From NCBI RefSeq assembly GCF_027924605.1, contig NZ_AP027042.1, positions 1,217,524-1,281,523 of the forward strand: DNA of 64,000 nt. Direction: 5' to 3'. Position numbers and translations under genes: made by a program. A model generated the notes under the pieces. The model did not search any database. It had not been told where the DNA came from and saw only the letters and a program-made list of their open reading frames with translations. Shown one piece after another: positions 52,652-64,000 of the stretch. This stretch comes from Dyella sp. GSA-30 (GTDB taxonomy: Bacteria > Pseudomonadota > Gammaproteobacteria > Xanthomonadales > Rhodanobacteraceae). Position 1 is the first letter of the stretch, and each line of letters starts with the position of its first letter.

Positions 52652-53137
52652 ATGAAGTTCACCCAGCACGCTTTGATCTTGACCGTATCGCTGGCTGCCA
52701 CGCTCGCACTCGGCGGCTGCGGCAAGAAGGAAGACAACGCCATACCACCGGCGTCCACGCCGGCGACACCGCCGCCCGCGGCACAGACCACGCCTGCACC
52801 CGCGGCGCCGGTAGCGGTCGCTGTAAGCGCGGTCGATCTGGGCAGCGTGGTCGACGGCGACCAGAAAGTCACCACGCCGACGACCAGCTTCGGTGCCAAG
52901 GACACGATCTACGCCTCCGTCGCGACCACCGGCGCCGGTACGGCCAAGCTCGATGCCAAGTGGACCTACCAGGACGGCCAGACGGTCAACGAAGAGAGCA
53001 CCACCATCAATCCGACCGGTCCGGCCAATACCGCCTTTCATATCGCCAAGCCCAGCGGCTGGCCGACCGGCAGCTACAAGGTGGAGATCTCGCAGGATGG
53101 CAAGTCGGTATCGACGAAAGATTTTTCGGTGAAGTAG
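52652..53137 (+). CDS. Lipoprotein paralogous to the one at 21402
   Basis: 161 residues. The lipobox is LALGGCGKK (Cys23). An Ala/Pro-rich linker (about 30-55) and a C-terminal beta-rich domain (about 55-160) follow. The last domain shares IYASVATTG.., AKW.Y.., GPANT.F, WPTGSYKVEIS and GKSVSTKDF with the lipoprotein at 21402, so the two are paralogs. Function unknown; probably outer-membrane attached. Downstream of a LysM gene by 14 bases. Confidence 0.85.
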   Translation: MKFTQHALILTVSLAATLALGGCGKKEDNAIPPASTPATPPPAAQTTPAPAAPVAVAVSAVDLGSVVDGDQKVTTPTTSFGAKDTIYASVATTGAGTAKLDAKWTYQDGQTVNEESTTINPTGPANTAFHIAKPSGWPTGSYKVEISQDGKSVSTKDFSVK

Positions 53138-53150
53138 GGCATTCGATCGA

Positions 53151-53179
53151 CGGTGGCGCAGCGCAAGGCTGCGCCACCG
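53151..53179. terminator. Hairpin after the lipoprotein gene
   Basis: CGGTGGCGCAGC and GCTGCGCCACCG, a perfect 12-bp stem with loop GCAAG, 13 bases after the stop. No T-run. The rest of the 321-base gap to 53459 shows no gene. Confidence 0.55.
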
Positions 53180-53419
53180 TGCGCCGGGTTCGCGCGCATA
53201 TCTGTTATTCCCCACACTCCAATCAGTGGCCGCCATCGCTCAGCGTATGGCCATACCCTCGCGTACGTTGCAGCAGGGCAGCGCCTTTCCTTACGTGCCC
53301 CTAAGTCGCGACAATAGGCAGCTATCGTCGAACCCGATCGGCCCTTGCGGTTGATTTCGGCAGATCCGACGCCACTAGCGTGGGGCGTGCTGTCCGAGTC
53401 GCGGGCGGCGCTCCTTTAA

Positions 53420-55684
<2,265 letters not shown>

Positions 55685-55701
55685 GCGGCAGAGCGCTAGA
55701 T

Positions 55702-55732
55702 AAAACGGGGCGCTTCGGCGCCCCGTTTTGTT
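55702..55732 (+). terminator. Intrinsic terminator of icd
   Basis: AAAACGGGGCGC and GCGCCCCGTTTT with a TTCG loop, followed by GTTT; 17 bases after the stop. A very stable UUCG hairpin. Confidence 0.93.
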
Positions 55733-55845
55733 TGCATGGCACATGCTAAACCTGTGCTTTGTGCTATTGAGACGGCATTGAACTTTGCCTGCTCGCCAAG
55801 GATCAGTCCTCTACCCACTAGCGTCCATCAACCCAGGAATCTTCT

Positions 55846-56907
55846 ATGCCTATCGCCAAGTCCGTCCTGCTGTTGGCGCTTAGCGCAGCCCTCCCTGCCG
55901 CCGCGCAGAGCGTGGCACCTGCCAGCACGGCCCCGGCGCCGGCGCCGTCGGGCTCGGTAGCCAACCTCGAAGCGATTACCGTGAGCGGCGTGCAGCCCGG
56001 GCCCGGCTTGTGGAAGGTGAGCAAGGGCGATCATGTGATGTATGTGCTCGGCACGGTTTCGCCATTGCCCGATCACATGCAGTGGAAGACCGATGAAGTT
56101 GAGGACGTGATCGCGCATTCGCAGGAAGTGATCGATCCGCCCAAGGTGACGATCAAGGCGGACACCGGATTTTTCGGCAAGCTTTTCCTGCTGCCGTCGC
56201 TGGTCGGTGCACGCAAGAATCCCGACGACAAGACCTTGCAGCAAACGTTGCCCACGCCGCTGTATGCGCGGTGGCTGCCGCTGAAGCAGCAATACATCGG
56301 CAACGATTCGGGCATCGAACGTTGGCGACCGATCTTTGCGGCGCTGGAGCTATACGACAAGGCAATCAAGCGCAGCGGCATGAACGCATCGGGCGGCGTC
56401 AAGAACACCGTGCGTGACCTGGCCAAGAAACACAACATCAAGATCACTGAGACCAAGTATCAAATGGTCATCACCGAGCCGCGCGCAGCGGTCAAGGCAT
56501 TCAAGAGCTTGTCGATGAACGACGAGCAGTGTTTTTCCAATGTGCTCGATACGGTGCAGAGCCAGCTGGGCGCCATGGTGGCGCGCGCCAATGCGTGGGC
56601 CACCGGCGATATCGACGTATTGCGCAAGGCGTCGCTGAAGGATCAGCGCGAGGCATGCGTCACCGCCGTGACCGAGACGGGTCTCGCGCAGAAGATCGGC
56701 TTGAGCGACCTGCCGCAAAAGGTCGAAGACACCTGGATGAATGCGGCGAAGAATGCGCTCGCGAACGATACCCAGAGCTTTGCGCTGCTGCCGATGGATC
56801 AGGTGCTCGGCGCCAAGGGCTTGCTGGCGAAGTTGAAGGCGCAGGGATATCAGGTGCAGGCGCCGGATGATGACGACACGCAGAATCCGGAATCGCCGTC
56901 GCCCTGA
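55846..56907 (+). CDS. Secreted TraB/GumN-family protein
   Basis: 353 residues. The signal peptide is MPIAKSVLLLALSAALPAAAQ. After a Pro/Ala linker the TraB/GumN fold starts (GLWKVSKGDHVMYVLGTVSP), with LFLLPSLVGARKNPDDKT and the C-terminal Ala-rich helices. GumN lies in the xanthan cluster of Xanthomonas but its role is unclear; family members may be metallopeptidases. Glu in SQEVIDPPKV and His in GTVSPLPDHM are the usual conserved residues. Periplasmic. Transcribed alone. Confidence 0.85.
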   Translation: MPIAKSVLLLALSAALPAAAQSVAPASTAPAPAPSGSVANLEAITVSGVQPGPGLWKVSKGDHVMYVLGTVSPLPDHMQWKTDEVEDVIAHSQEVIDPPKVTIKADTGFFGKLFLLPSLVGARKNPDDKTLQQTLPTPLYARWLPLKQQYIGNDSGIERWRPIFAALELYDKAIKRSGMNASGGVKNTVRDLAKKHNIKITETKYQMVITEPRAAVKAFKSLSMNDEQCFSNVLDTVQSQLGAMVARANAWATGDIDVLRKASLKDQREACVTAVTETGLAQKIGLSDLPQKVEDTWMNAAKNALANDTQSFALLPMDQVLGAKGLLAKLKAQGYQVQAPDDDDTQNPESPSP

Positions 56908-56911
56908 AGGC

Positions 56912-56966
56912 CCCCTCACCCCAGCCCTCTCCCCCGGCGAAGCCACGGGAGAGGGTTGGGGTGGGG
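56912..56966. repeat. Palindromic repeat CCCTCACCCCAGCCCTCTCC
   Basis: Imperfect inverted repeat: CCCCTCACCCCAGCCCTCTC at the left and GGGAGAGGGTTGGGGTGGGG at the right around 13 bases. This type of element is dispersed in many Xanthomonads and Pseudomonads. It lies between the TraB/GumN gene and the convergent aldo/keto reductase. Confidence 0.75.
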
Positions 56967-56971
56967 CGCTC

Positions 56972-57925
56972 TCAGCTCGCGCTAGCTACATCCAACTCAG
57001 CAATCTCACTCGCACTCAACCCAAGCGTCGCTGCCCCCAGAATATCCTTCAACTGCTCGACACTCGTCGCACTGACGATCGGTGCAGTCACACCCGGTCG
57101 CGCAATCAACCAGGCCAGCGCCACCTGCGCCGGCGTCGCACTATGCGTCGCAGCGACCTGATCGAGCGCCGCCAGTACACCCAGGCCCTGCTTGTTCAAA
57201 TACTTCTTCACCGCGCCACCGCGTGCGGAGCTCTTTGCCAGATCGGCTTCGCTACGGTATTTGCCGGTGAGAAATCCGCTGGCCAGCGAGTAGTAACCGA
57301 TCACGCCAATCTGCTCGGATCGGCAAATCGGCTCCAGGCCTTTTTCATAGCCGGCGCGACTCACCAGGTTGTACTCAGGCTGCAGACTTTCGTAACGGGG
57401 CAGGCCGTATTGCTCGGATACCTGCAAAGCCTCGGCAAAACGATCGGCACTGTAGTTCGATGCGCCGATCGCGCGCACCTTGCCTTCTTCGATCAGTCGC
57501 GCAAATTCGCCGAGGCTTTCATGCAACGGAACAGTGGCGTCATCTTCATGTGCCTGATACAGATCGATCTGCTCGACCTGCAGGCGCTTGAGCGAACCTT
57601 CCACCGCTTCGCGGATATTGATCGGGGACAGCCCGGGCTGCTGCCCCCATTTGGCGACCTTGGTAGCAATGAGCACCTTGTCGCGCTTGCCGCTGCGCTT
57701 GAGCCAGTTGCCGATAATGGTTTCCGACTCGCCACCACGGTTGCCCGGCGCCCAGGCGGAATACACGTCCGCCGTATCGACCAGGTTGAAACCCGCATCG
57801 ACAAAAGCATCCAGCAATTGGAACGATCGCGCCTCGTCGGCACTCCATCCGAACACATTGCCGCCAAACGCCAGCGGTGCTACGGAAAGTGGCGACCGGC
57901 CAAGCTGCCGCAAGCTCAAACTCAT
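56972..57925 (-). CDS. Aldo/keto reductase
   Basis: 317 residues from the ATG at 57925, with GAGGAGC upstream. AKR catalytic residues: Asp and Tyr in NLVDTADVYSAWAPG, Lys in LIATKVAKWG, His in LYQAHEDD. The family resembles YajO/PhdC-like oxidoreductases acting on aldehydes with NADPH. It is distinct from the reductase at 30021 (about one quarter identity by eye). Cytoplasmic and transcribed alone. Confidence 0.9.
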   Translation of the reverse strand: MSLSLRQLGRSPLSVAPLAFGGNVFGWSADEARSFQLLDAFVDAGFNLVDTADVYSAWAPGNRGGESETIIGNWLKRSGKRDKVLIATKVAKWGQQPGLSPINIREAVEGSLKRLQVEQIDLYQAHEDDATVPLHESLGEFARLIEEGKVRAIGASNYSADRFAEALQVSEQYGLPRYESLQPEYNLVSRAGYEKGLEPICRSEQIGVIGYYSLASGFLTGKYRSEADLAKSSARGGAVKKYLNKQGLGVLAALDQVAATHSATPAQVALAWLIARPGVTAPIVSATSVEQLKDILGAATLGLSASEIAELDVASAS

Positions 57926-57991
57926 GCTGAAGCTCCTCGAAGAAAACCCAGACACCCTATTCTCTTCGAGTGGGGAGCGTGACGGCGTGAA

Positions 57992-58183
57992 TCAACCTAT
58001 CCAGAGGCTGCGGCGCAATGAGGTGGCCAGGTAGTAGGTCGCACGACGCCGTGCTGGCCGAGGCTTCCCCGCGCCGTTCTTGGGCGGGGTGGCTGGCGGT
58101 GTCGGCTGTACCAGCCGGCGGGCCAGCTTGGGGTCGGCAATATGGCCGTGCAGGAACAGCATGTCAGTCCAAAGCGAACTCAT
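57992..58183 (-). CDS. Small hypothetical protein
   Basis: 63 residues from the ATG at 58183 (the frame opens at 58267). Sequence MSSLWTDMLFLHGHIADPKL at the start, then Pro/Lys/Arg-rich tail (PKNGAGKPRPARRRATYYLA). No domain seen; hydrophobic at the start only. Codon use fits the neighbourhood, so it could be a real small gene between convergent/divergent neighbours, but support is weak. Confidence 0.45.
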   Translation of the reverse strand: MSSLWTDMLFLHGHIADPKLARRLVQPTPPATPPKNGAGKPRPARRRATYYLATSLRRSLWIG

Positions 58184-58290
58184 AACCGCGCCTCCATAAG
58201 TTTCTGCGAGTGGCAGAGAACTCAAGATAAGCTCACCCCAGGACCCGGAAAAGCGATATATTGGCAACTCAGGCTTGAGAGATTTTCAAG

Positions 58291-59214
58291 ATGGCACGTA
58301 TCTCGCTGGACCTATTGCAGCAGTTTGTCGTTGCCGCCCGCGCAGGAAATTTCTCGCGCGCCGCCGAGCAGTCGCATCTCACCGTCAGCGCGCTCAGTCA
58401 CCAGATTCGTCAGCTGGAGCAGCGCGTCGAACGCAAGCTGTTCGACCGCGGCCCTCGTGGTGTTCAGTTGACCGCGGAGGGGCAGCGCCTGCTCGATGCG
58501 ATCGGCGTGCACTTCGAAGGCATTGACCGCGCTTTGGCGGTCTACCGCTGCCGGCGCGAAGAAGCGTTGACCGTCAACACCATCCCCGGCGTCATGACTA
58601 GTTGGCTGGTGCCGCGCCTGGCCGGTCTGGTGGCCGCGCATCCCGAGCTGGAGTTGAACCTGCAGTCGAGCACCACCCTGGTCGATTTCGAGCGCGACCC
58701 GGTGGATGTGGTTATTCGCTATGGACTTGGTGGTTGGTCAGGCTTGCAAAGCGAATGCCTTTTCGACGAATGGATCGCGCCGGTTGCCGCCCCAGCGCTG
58801 GTGGAGCGTATGCAGGGGCGTGACCCGCATGACCTCAGTGCGTGGCCCTTACTGGGTGATCCCGGCGGACGCTGGCGGGACTGGAGCGAATACGCCGGTG
58901 TTGAGGTTCCGCGTCGCTTCGTGGCGCAATTTGACACCACCGATGCGCTGCAGCGTGCGGCCGTGGAAGGCATGGGCGTGGCGCTTGGACGCATGGTAAT
59001 GGCGCGCCCACTGATCGATGCCGGCCTGCTCTGCATGCTGGGAGATCGTTACATGAAGATTCCCGAGGCGTATTTCCTGGTGTATCCGCCACGCTCCGAG
59101 AGTCACGCCGGCTTGCGACTGTTTCGCGAATGGATAAAGAAAGAGGCTGCGGCCTACCAACAGGCGATCAAGTGCGCACCGGCAAATCGCCGCGTGACCG
59201 CGCGTTCCCCTTAG
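58291..59214 (+). CDS. LysR-family transcriptional regulator, GcvA-like
   Basis: 307 residues. Winged helix-turn-helix at the start (LLQQFVVAARAGNFSRAAEQ and TVSALSHQIRQLEQRVERKL), then effector domain with IPGVMTSWLVPRLAGL and DVVIRYGLGGW, the GcvA/AmpR-type pattern. GcvA-like proteins control amino acid or beta-lactamase genes; the target here is not evident. It is divergent from the small gene at 58183, so autoregulation in that gap is possible. Confidence 0.9.
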   Translation: MARISLDLLQQFVVAARAGNFSRAAEQSHLTVSALSHQIRQLEQRVERKLFDRGPRGVQLTAEGQRLLDAIGVHFEGIDRALAVYRCRREEALTVNTIPGVMTSWLVPRLAGLVAAHPELELNLQSSTTLVDFERDPVDVVIRYGLGGWSGLQSECLFDEWIAPVAAPALVERMQGRDPHDLSAWPLLGDPGGRWRDWSEYAGVEVPRRFVAQFDTTDALQRAAVEGMGVALGRMVMARPLIDAGLLCMLGDRYMKIPEAYFLVYPPRSESHAGLRLFREWIKKEAAAYQQAIKCAPANRRVTARSP

Positions 59215-59241
59215 CAGAACGCGCGCAGTCACGGGGCAAGG

Positions 59242-60543
59242 CTACTGGAGCCACGCTGCCGGCGTGGCCTCCTGCATGGCTTGCCCTATCTTCTGATGCA
59301 TGCGGGTAGTGGGATGCAGCGTGTCCCAGAATACGAACCCATCGGCGGTGCAATCGGCGCGCCGGTCGTGGTTCCGTGCATAGTTGAGCGAGCTGTCGTT
59401 ATCGATGCGCAGACAAGATTGCTCCGTATCGCTGAAGCCGGCTTGTTCCGGCGCATCGAGTATCCGTTTGAAAAAGGTGTTGGCATCGAACAATGCCATG
59501 GTGTTCGGATACTCCGCTTCAAGTTTGTCGACGAGCTGGGGAAGACGTGCATTGAACTCGTCGATCCTGGCGGCCATGGCAGCGCCGTCGCGACGTATCC
59601 GAAATGCCGGCGTACGCGCTGCGTCCGGTAGATTGGAGATCACGATTTTCCTTGCGCCTGCGCCCAGCAGTTTGCGTAAACCTTCTTCCATAGATGCCAG
59701 GGATTGATCTGGCGTACGGTCATAGTTGATCAGGTCGTTGACGCCGATCAGCAGGTAAAAGAGGCTTTGCCCTGGATCATAGTTCTTGGCGCTGCGCATC
59801 ATGCTGATCCATGAATCGACTTGCTGAGTAAATCCGGGGATGACAAGTTTCTGATCCGCTGCTGCTCCGGCAACAGCCCAGTTGTAGACCGTCAGTCCGA
59901 CATCTTTTCCCAGATACTCCGGCCACACCGGGCCATTGCTGAAGCGCCCCAGGAACCACGAGCCAGCGTTGGGCGCCAGTCCACGGGTGAGATTATTCAG
60001 GTTGTGCGTATCACTCAGGCTGTCGCCGAAAACGATGATTCGCTCCGTACGTTGCGAGCCTCCCGGCTTGGCTTGCGTCCAGAGGGTATGGTTGAACGAT
60101 GAGGCGGTGTCCGCGCCTGATATGTCGACAAGCTCGGTCCGGATGCCTTTTCGTTTCAACGAATCGGCGCAGGCTTGCCGCAGTTCGGCCTGCTCGGTGG
60201 TCGTGTAGAACATGTTTCTCCATTCAAGGAGACTCCCTGAATACCAGTAGCCATTGACCCGGTACCACTGGCCACGGGCATTCGTGGCCCATTCGTACTT
60301 GACCTGCGTGCTGTTTGGACGGCTATCGCTGCGATAGTGGCAGCGCAGATAGGTATAGGTATCTTTGCCGACGAATGCGCGGGGTGGTGGTGAGGGATTG
60401 TCGGTCGGAGCGGCAAGTTCGAATGCAGACAGATCCGGTTGGCGGTGTTCCTGTGGCGTGCCCACAGCAAGCATCCGTACATCTTGAGCCGATACCTGCG
60501 TTGTCAGGACGACAAGACAAACGAAAGACGTAAGTATCTTCAT
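59242..60543 (-). CDS. Secreted GDSL/SGNH esterase or phospholipase
   Basis: 433 residues. Signal peptide: MKILTSFVCLVVLTTQVSAQ. The N-terminal part (about 60-150, YTYLRCHYRS, QVKYEWATNARGQWYRVNGY) resembles the extra domain of Vibrio thermolabile haemolysin and similar phospholipases. The catalytic domain has Ser in VFGDSLSDTHN, Gly in SNGPVWPEYLG, Asn in LIGVNDLI, and Asp/His in WDTLHPTTRMH, the four SGNH blocks. A lipolytic enzyme exported to the periplasm or medium. Ribosome site AAAAGGAG before the ATG. Confidence 0.9.
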   Translation of the reverse strand: MKILTSFVCLVVLTTQVSAQDVRMLAVGTPQEHRQPDLSAFELAAPTDNPSPPPRAFVGKDTYTYLRCHYRSDSRPNSTQVKYEWATNARGQWYRVNGYWYSGSLLEWRNMFYTTTEQAELRQACADSLKRKGIRTELVDISGADTASSFNHTLWTQAKPGGSQRTERIIVFGDSLSDTHNLNNLTRGLAPNAGSWFLGRFSNGPVWPEYLGKDVGLTVYNWAVAGAAADQKLVIPGFTQQVDSWISMMRSAKNYDPGQSLFYLLIGVNDLINYDRTPDQSLASMEEGLRKLLGAGARKIVISNLPDAARTPAFRIRRDGAAMAARIDEFNARLPQLVDKLEAEYPNTMALFDANTFFKRILDAPEQAGFSDTEQSCLRIDNDSSLNYARNHDRRADCTADGFVFWDTLHPTTRMHQKIGQAMQEATPAAWLQ

Positions 60544-60683
60544 GTGAACTCCTTTTCGGCGAGCCTTCTTTTTATCTAAGCCCTTTGTTTATCGATGTCG
60601 GTACAGGTGGCAGTGCCTACTGGAAACGAGCGCGAATTGCTGTAGCTAGATGACGTATAAGGCTCACAATATGCGTTAGCTGA

Positions 60684-61877
<1,194 letters not shown>

Positions 61878-61958
61878 GAGGTCAAGTCGCTAAAATTCTT
61901 TTCTCGCCGTCGACTGAAGTCGGCGGCGATCATCCCGTTTCTTAATTAGGACCATCCC

Positions 61959-62621
61959 ATGAACAACACAGCCATCCTTGTCGACGGCGCATTTTTCCTT
62001 GCGCGTTACCGCAAGGTTTGGGGCGAGCGCGATGCCAACGACGCGCGCACCGTCGCCAAGACCGTTTTCGGCATGGCGTTGGAGCACCTCAAGGCACTCG
62101 ACCGTCCGCGCGAAGCGCTCTATCGCATTTTCTTCTACGACTGCCCGCCCCTGGAAAAGAGCTTCGTCAAACCGATCAGCGGGGACAGCATCGATTTCTC
62201 GCGTACCGGGTCGGCCTCGTTCCGTCGCGATCTTCACGATCAGCTACGCCGCCAGCGCAAGCTTGCGCTGCGGCTGGGCCGGCTTGCCGAGCGCGGCGAA
62301 TGGCAGCTCAAGCGCTACGCCTATCAGCAGCTGCGCGAAGGCACCCTGCAGTGGGACGACCTGGGCGATGAACATTTCGAGCCCGATATGCGCCAGACCC
62401 AGGTCGACATGAAGATCGGCATCGATATCGCCGCGCTGTCGTACAAGAAACAGGTCGACCAGATCATCCTGGTGGCCGGTGACGCGGATTTCATCCCCGC
62501 CGCCAAGCTGGCTCGCTACGAGGGCATCGATTTCATCCTCGATCCGATGTGGCAGGGGATCGCGCCGGATCTGCACGAGCACATCGACGGTCTGCAATCG
62601 GTCTGCCCACGACCGTTCTGA
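61959..62621 (+). CDS. NYN-domain (PIN-like) RNase-like protein
   Basis: 220 residues. The NYN fold: ILVDGAFFLARYRK (first Asp), KIGIDIAALSYKKQVDQI and VAGDADFIPAAKLARYEG (Asp pair) supply the acidic metal site. NYN proteins are PIN-like nucleases that may act on structured RNA. A basic middle helix (RRQRKLALRLGRLAERGEW) could bind RNA. Cytoplasmic; alone between frmA and a methyltransferase-like gene. Confidence 0.88.
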   Translation: MNNTAILVDGAFFLARYRKVWGERDANDARTVAKTVFGMALEHLKALDRPREALYRIFFYDCPPLEKSFVKPISGDSIDFSRTGSASFRRDLHDQLRRQRKLALRLGRLAERGEWQLKRYAYQQLREGTLQWDDLGDEHFEPDMRQTQVDMKIGIDIAALSYKKQVDQIILVAGDADFIPAAKLARYEGIDFILDPMWQGIAPDLHEHIDGLQSVCPRPF

Positions 62622-62744
62622 CCCGATGGCCGCTTCGTGTGGCGTAATGACAGCCAATCGAAAGGCCCGGTCTACACCATTTGTTGACGTGGCTTGCGGC
62701 CTGCCACGTGCTAGCCTTTCTGGCGCCGCGATAAGGAGTTGTCG

Positions 62745-63632
62745 ATGAAAACCCGTACCACCTTGGTGCTGACTGCATTGCTGGCAACCGGCTGCGCCAT
62801 CGCCGCTCCGGCGTTTGCCCAGGAAGCGCAGGATCAACCCGCCGGCGATCTCGTGCCGCCCACCAGCGCGCGCGATTTCACCTCGCAGCAGCTGGACGGC
62901 GTGCTTGCCGGCAACTGGCGCTCGGCGGCCAATCGGGCCCGCGACCCGTACCGGCACCCCAAGGCTACGTTGGAGTTCTTCGGCGTTCGCCCCGATTACA
63001 CGGTGGTCGAAATCACCCCCGGCGGTGGCTGGTACACCGAAATTCTTGCGCCGCTGCTGAAAGACAACGGCCATTACGTCGCCGCTGTGCAGAAGCCCTC
63101 CGATAACGAGGCACGTCAGGACGCGAGCGGGCTGCATCAGAAGTTCGCTGCCGATGCGGCGCATTACGGCAAGGCCACCGTGGTCGAGTTCGATCCCAAG
63201 GCGCCGGTATTCGGTGCACCGGGCTCGGCTGACATGGTGCTCACGTTCCGCAACGTGCATAACTGGGTCATGGCCAATACCGCGCCGCAGATGTTCAAGG
63301 CGTTCTTCACGGTACTGCGCCCGGGCGGCGTGCTCGGCGTCGAAGATCATCGCGCGGCCGACAAGGCTTCGGTCGATGCAGTCAAGAAAAGCGGCTACTT
63401 GCCCACGGCCTATGTGATCAAGTTGGCGACCGACGCCGGCTTCAAGCTGGAAGAGACCAGCGAGATCAACGCCAACCCGAAAGACACCAAGGATTATCCG
63501 CAAGGTGTCTGGACGCTGCCGCCCACACTCACCCTGGGTGACAAGGACAAGGCCAAGTACCAGGCGATCGGCGAATCCGACCGCATGACCTTGCGCTTCG
63601 TCAAGCCGGCAACCCCGGTCGCCACTCACTGA
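62745..63632 (+). CDS. Exported SAM-dependent methyltransferase-like protein
   Basis: 295 residues from the ATG at 62745 with AAGGAG upstream. A signal is clear (MKTRTTLVLTALLATGCAIA, cut near AFA-QE; a lipid anchor at the Cys of ATGC is less likely). The rest has the class I methyltransferase fold: motif I VVEITPGGGWYTEI, then MVLTFRNVHNWV and LRPGGVLGVEDHR. No SAM supply is known in the periplasm, so it may bind another ligand or have become a non-enzyme. Similar exported proteins are found in other Proteobacteria. Precedes the RluE-like gene by 32 bases. Confidence 0.85.
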   Translation: MKTRTTLVLTALLATGCAIAAPAFAQEAQDQPAGDLVPPTSARDFTSQQLDGVLAGNWRSAANRARDPYRHPKATLEFFGVRPDYTVVEITPGGGWYTEILAPLLKDNGHYVAAVQKPSDNEARQDASGLHQKFAADAAHYGKATVVEFDPKAPVFGAPGSADMVLTFRNVHNWVMANTAPQMFKAFFTVLRPGGVLGVEDHRAADKASVDAVKKSGYLPTAYVIKLATDAGFKLEETSEINANPKDTKDYPQGVWTLPPTLTLGDKDKAKYQAIGESDRMTLRFVKPATPVATH

Positions 63633-63664
63633 CAGGCGGTGCGTCCTGACCGACGCACCGTGCA

Positions 63665-64000
63665 ATGCGCGCCATGTTGATCGCCTTAAACAAGCCCTAT
63701 GGCGTGCTTTGCCAGTTCACCGATAGCGATGGCCGGCGCACGCTGGCCGAATTCGTCAAGCAGAAAGACGTCTATCCGGCCGGCCGTCTCGATCACGATA
63801 GCGAAGGTTTGCTGTTGCTGACCGACGATGGCGCGCTCGCGCACAAGCTCACCGATCCACGTCATAAAGAGCCCAAGACCTACCTGGTGCAGGTGGACGG
63901 CCAGATCACCGACGAGGCGATCGTGGCGTTACGTCGTGGTGTCGTATTGAACGATGGACCGACGCGGCCGGCGACGGTCGAACATGCGATCGAACCCGAG
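63665..64000 (+). CDS. 23S rRNA pseudouridine synthase, RluE-like (5' part)
   Basis: The first 112 codons of the gene are visible; the 3' end lies beyond the window. The catalytic Asp is in GRLDHDSEGLLLLTDDG, the RsuA/RluE family signature, and the start MRAMLIALNKPYGVLCQFT lacks an S4 domain, as in RluE (E. coli RluE modifies U2457). The next motif LTDPRHKEPKTYLVQV is also typical. A second ATG at 63674 could be the true start. Cytoplasmic. Confidence 0.9.
   Translation, partial: MRAMLIALNKPYGVLCQFTDSDGRRTLAEFVKQKDVYPAGRLDHDSEGLLLLTDDGALAHKLTDPRHKEPKTYLVQVDGQITDEAIVALRRGVVLNDGPTRPATVEHAIEPE

Noticed and set aside
62244-63665. 473-residue open frame on the minus strand
   Set aside because: Covers the end of the NYN gene and all of the methyltransferase-like gene, both with good starts and motifs; a shadow.

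Overview
The window is about 64 kb of GC-rich, gene-dense DNA from a gammaproteobacterium, most likely of the Xanthomonadales/Rhodanobacteraceae (Dyella- or Luteibacter-like). This placement is inferred from the combination of a TraB/GumN protein, a monomeric isocitrate dehydrogenase, LasA-like M23 peptidases, a BlaI/M56 pair, many LysR regulators and short palindromic intergenic repeats. No marker gene fixes the genus. I saw no rRNA, tRNA, prophage, transposase or CRISPR array.

Layout. 0-2.4 kb: three tightly spaced genes that I do not recognise. 2.4-4.8 kb: an AHSA1-like gene with its ArsR regulator behind a palindromic operator, then an AraC regulator divergent from an AhpD-like protein. 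4.9-11.3 kb: six overlapping genes encoding a KAS III-like ketosynthase, a 3beta-HSD/epimerase-type reductase, a metallo-beta-lactamase-fold hydrolase, an adenylate-forming (F390 synthetase-related) enzyme, an ATP-grasp ligase and a GNAT-like acyltransferase. This is the best candidate for an undescribed pathway, probably making a small acyl-derived metabolite joined through an amide-type bond. 11.3-18.5 kb: two FUSC membrane proteins around a LysR regulator, a second LysR with an NAD(P)-binding oxidoreductase, a DHA2 exporter and a CsbD protein. 18.7-21.2 kb: a tandem family of secreted M23 peptidases with two full genes and one deletion remnant.

21.4-33.4 kb: a lipoprotein, queF, a BlaI/M56 pair behind two operator dyads, a DPP-IV-like peptidase, a thioesterase and glutathione transferase pair, a LysR/aldo-keto reductase pair, and a small membrane protein followed by an SPFH lipoprotein and a DUF2076 protein. 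33.5-37.5 kb: nrdAB (class Ia ribonucleotide reductase), preceded by a cobalamin riboswitch, a good sigma70-type promoter and two DnaA-box-like sites. This suggests expression set both by replication state and by vitamin B12. 37.6-43.8 kb: an MHS transporter, zapE, a LprI-domain protein coupled to an alpha/beta hydrolase, an ACP phosphodiesterase-like protein and a membrane-anchored cytochrome c, with several palindromic repeats between them.

44.2-52.3 kb: an MdtABC-type RND efflux operon (adaptor and two permeases, no outer-membrane factor), with 7-bp satellite DNA between the two permeases. 52.4-64 kb: a LysM protein, a lipoprotein paralogous to the one at 21.4 kb, monomeric NADP isocitrate dehydrogenase, a TraB/GumN protein, an aldo/keto reductase, a LysR regulator, a GDSL esterase, glutathione-dependent formaldehyde dehydrogenase, a NYN-domain protein, an exported methyltransferase-like protein and the start of an RluE-type pseudouridine synthase that runs off the end.
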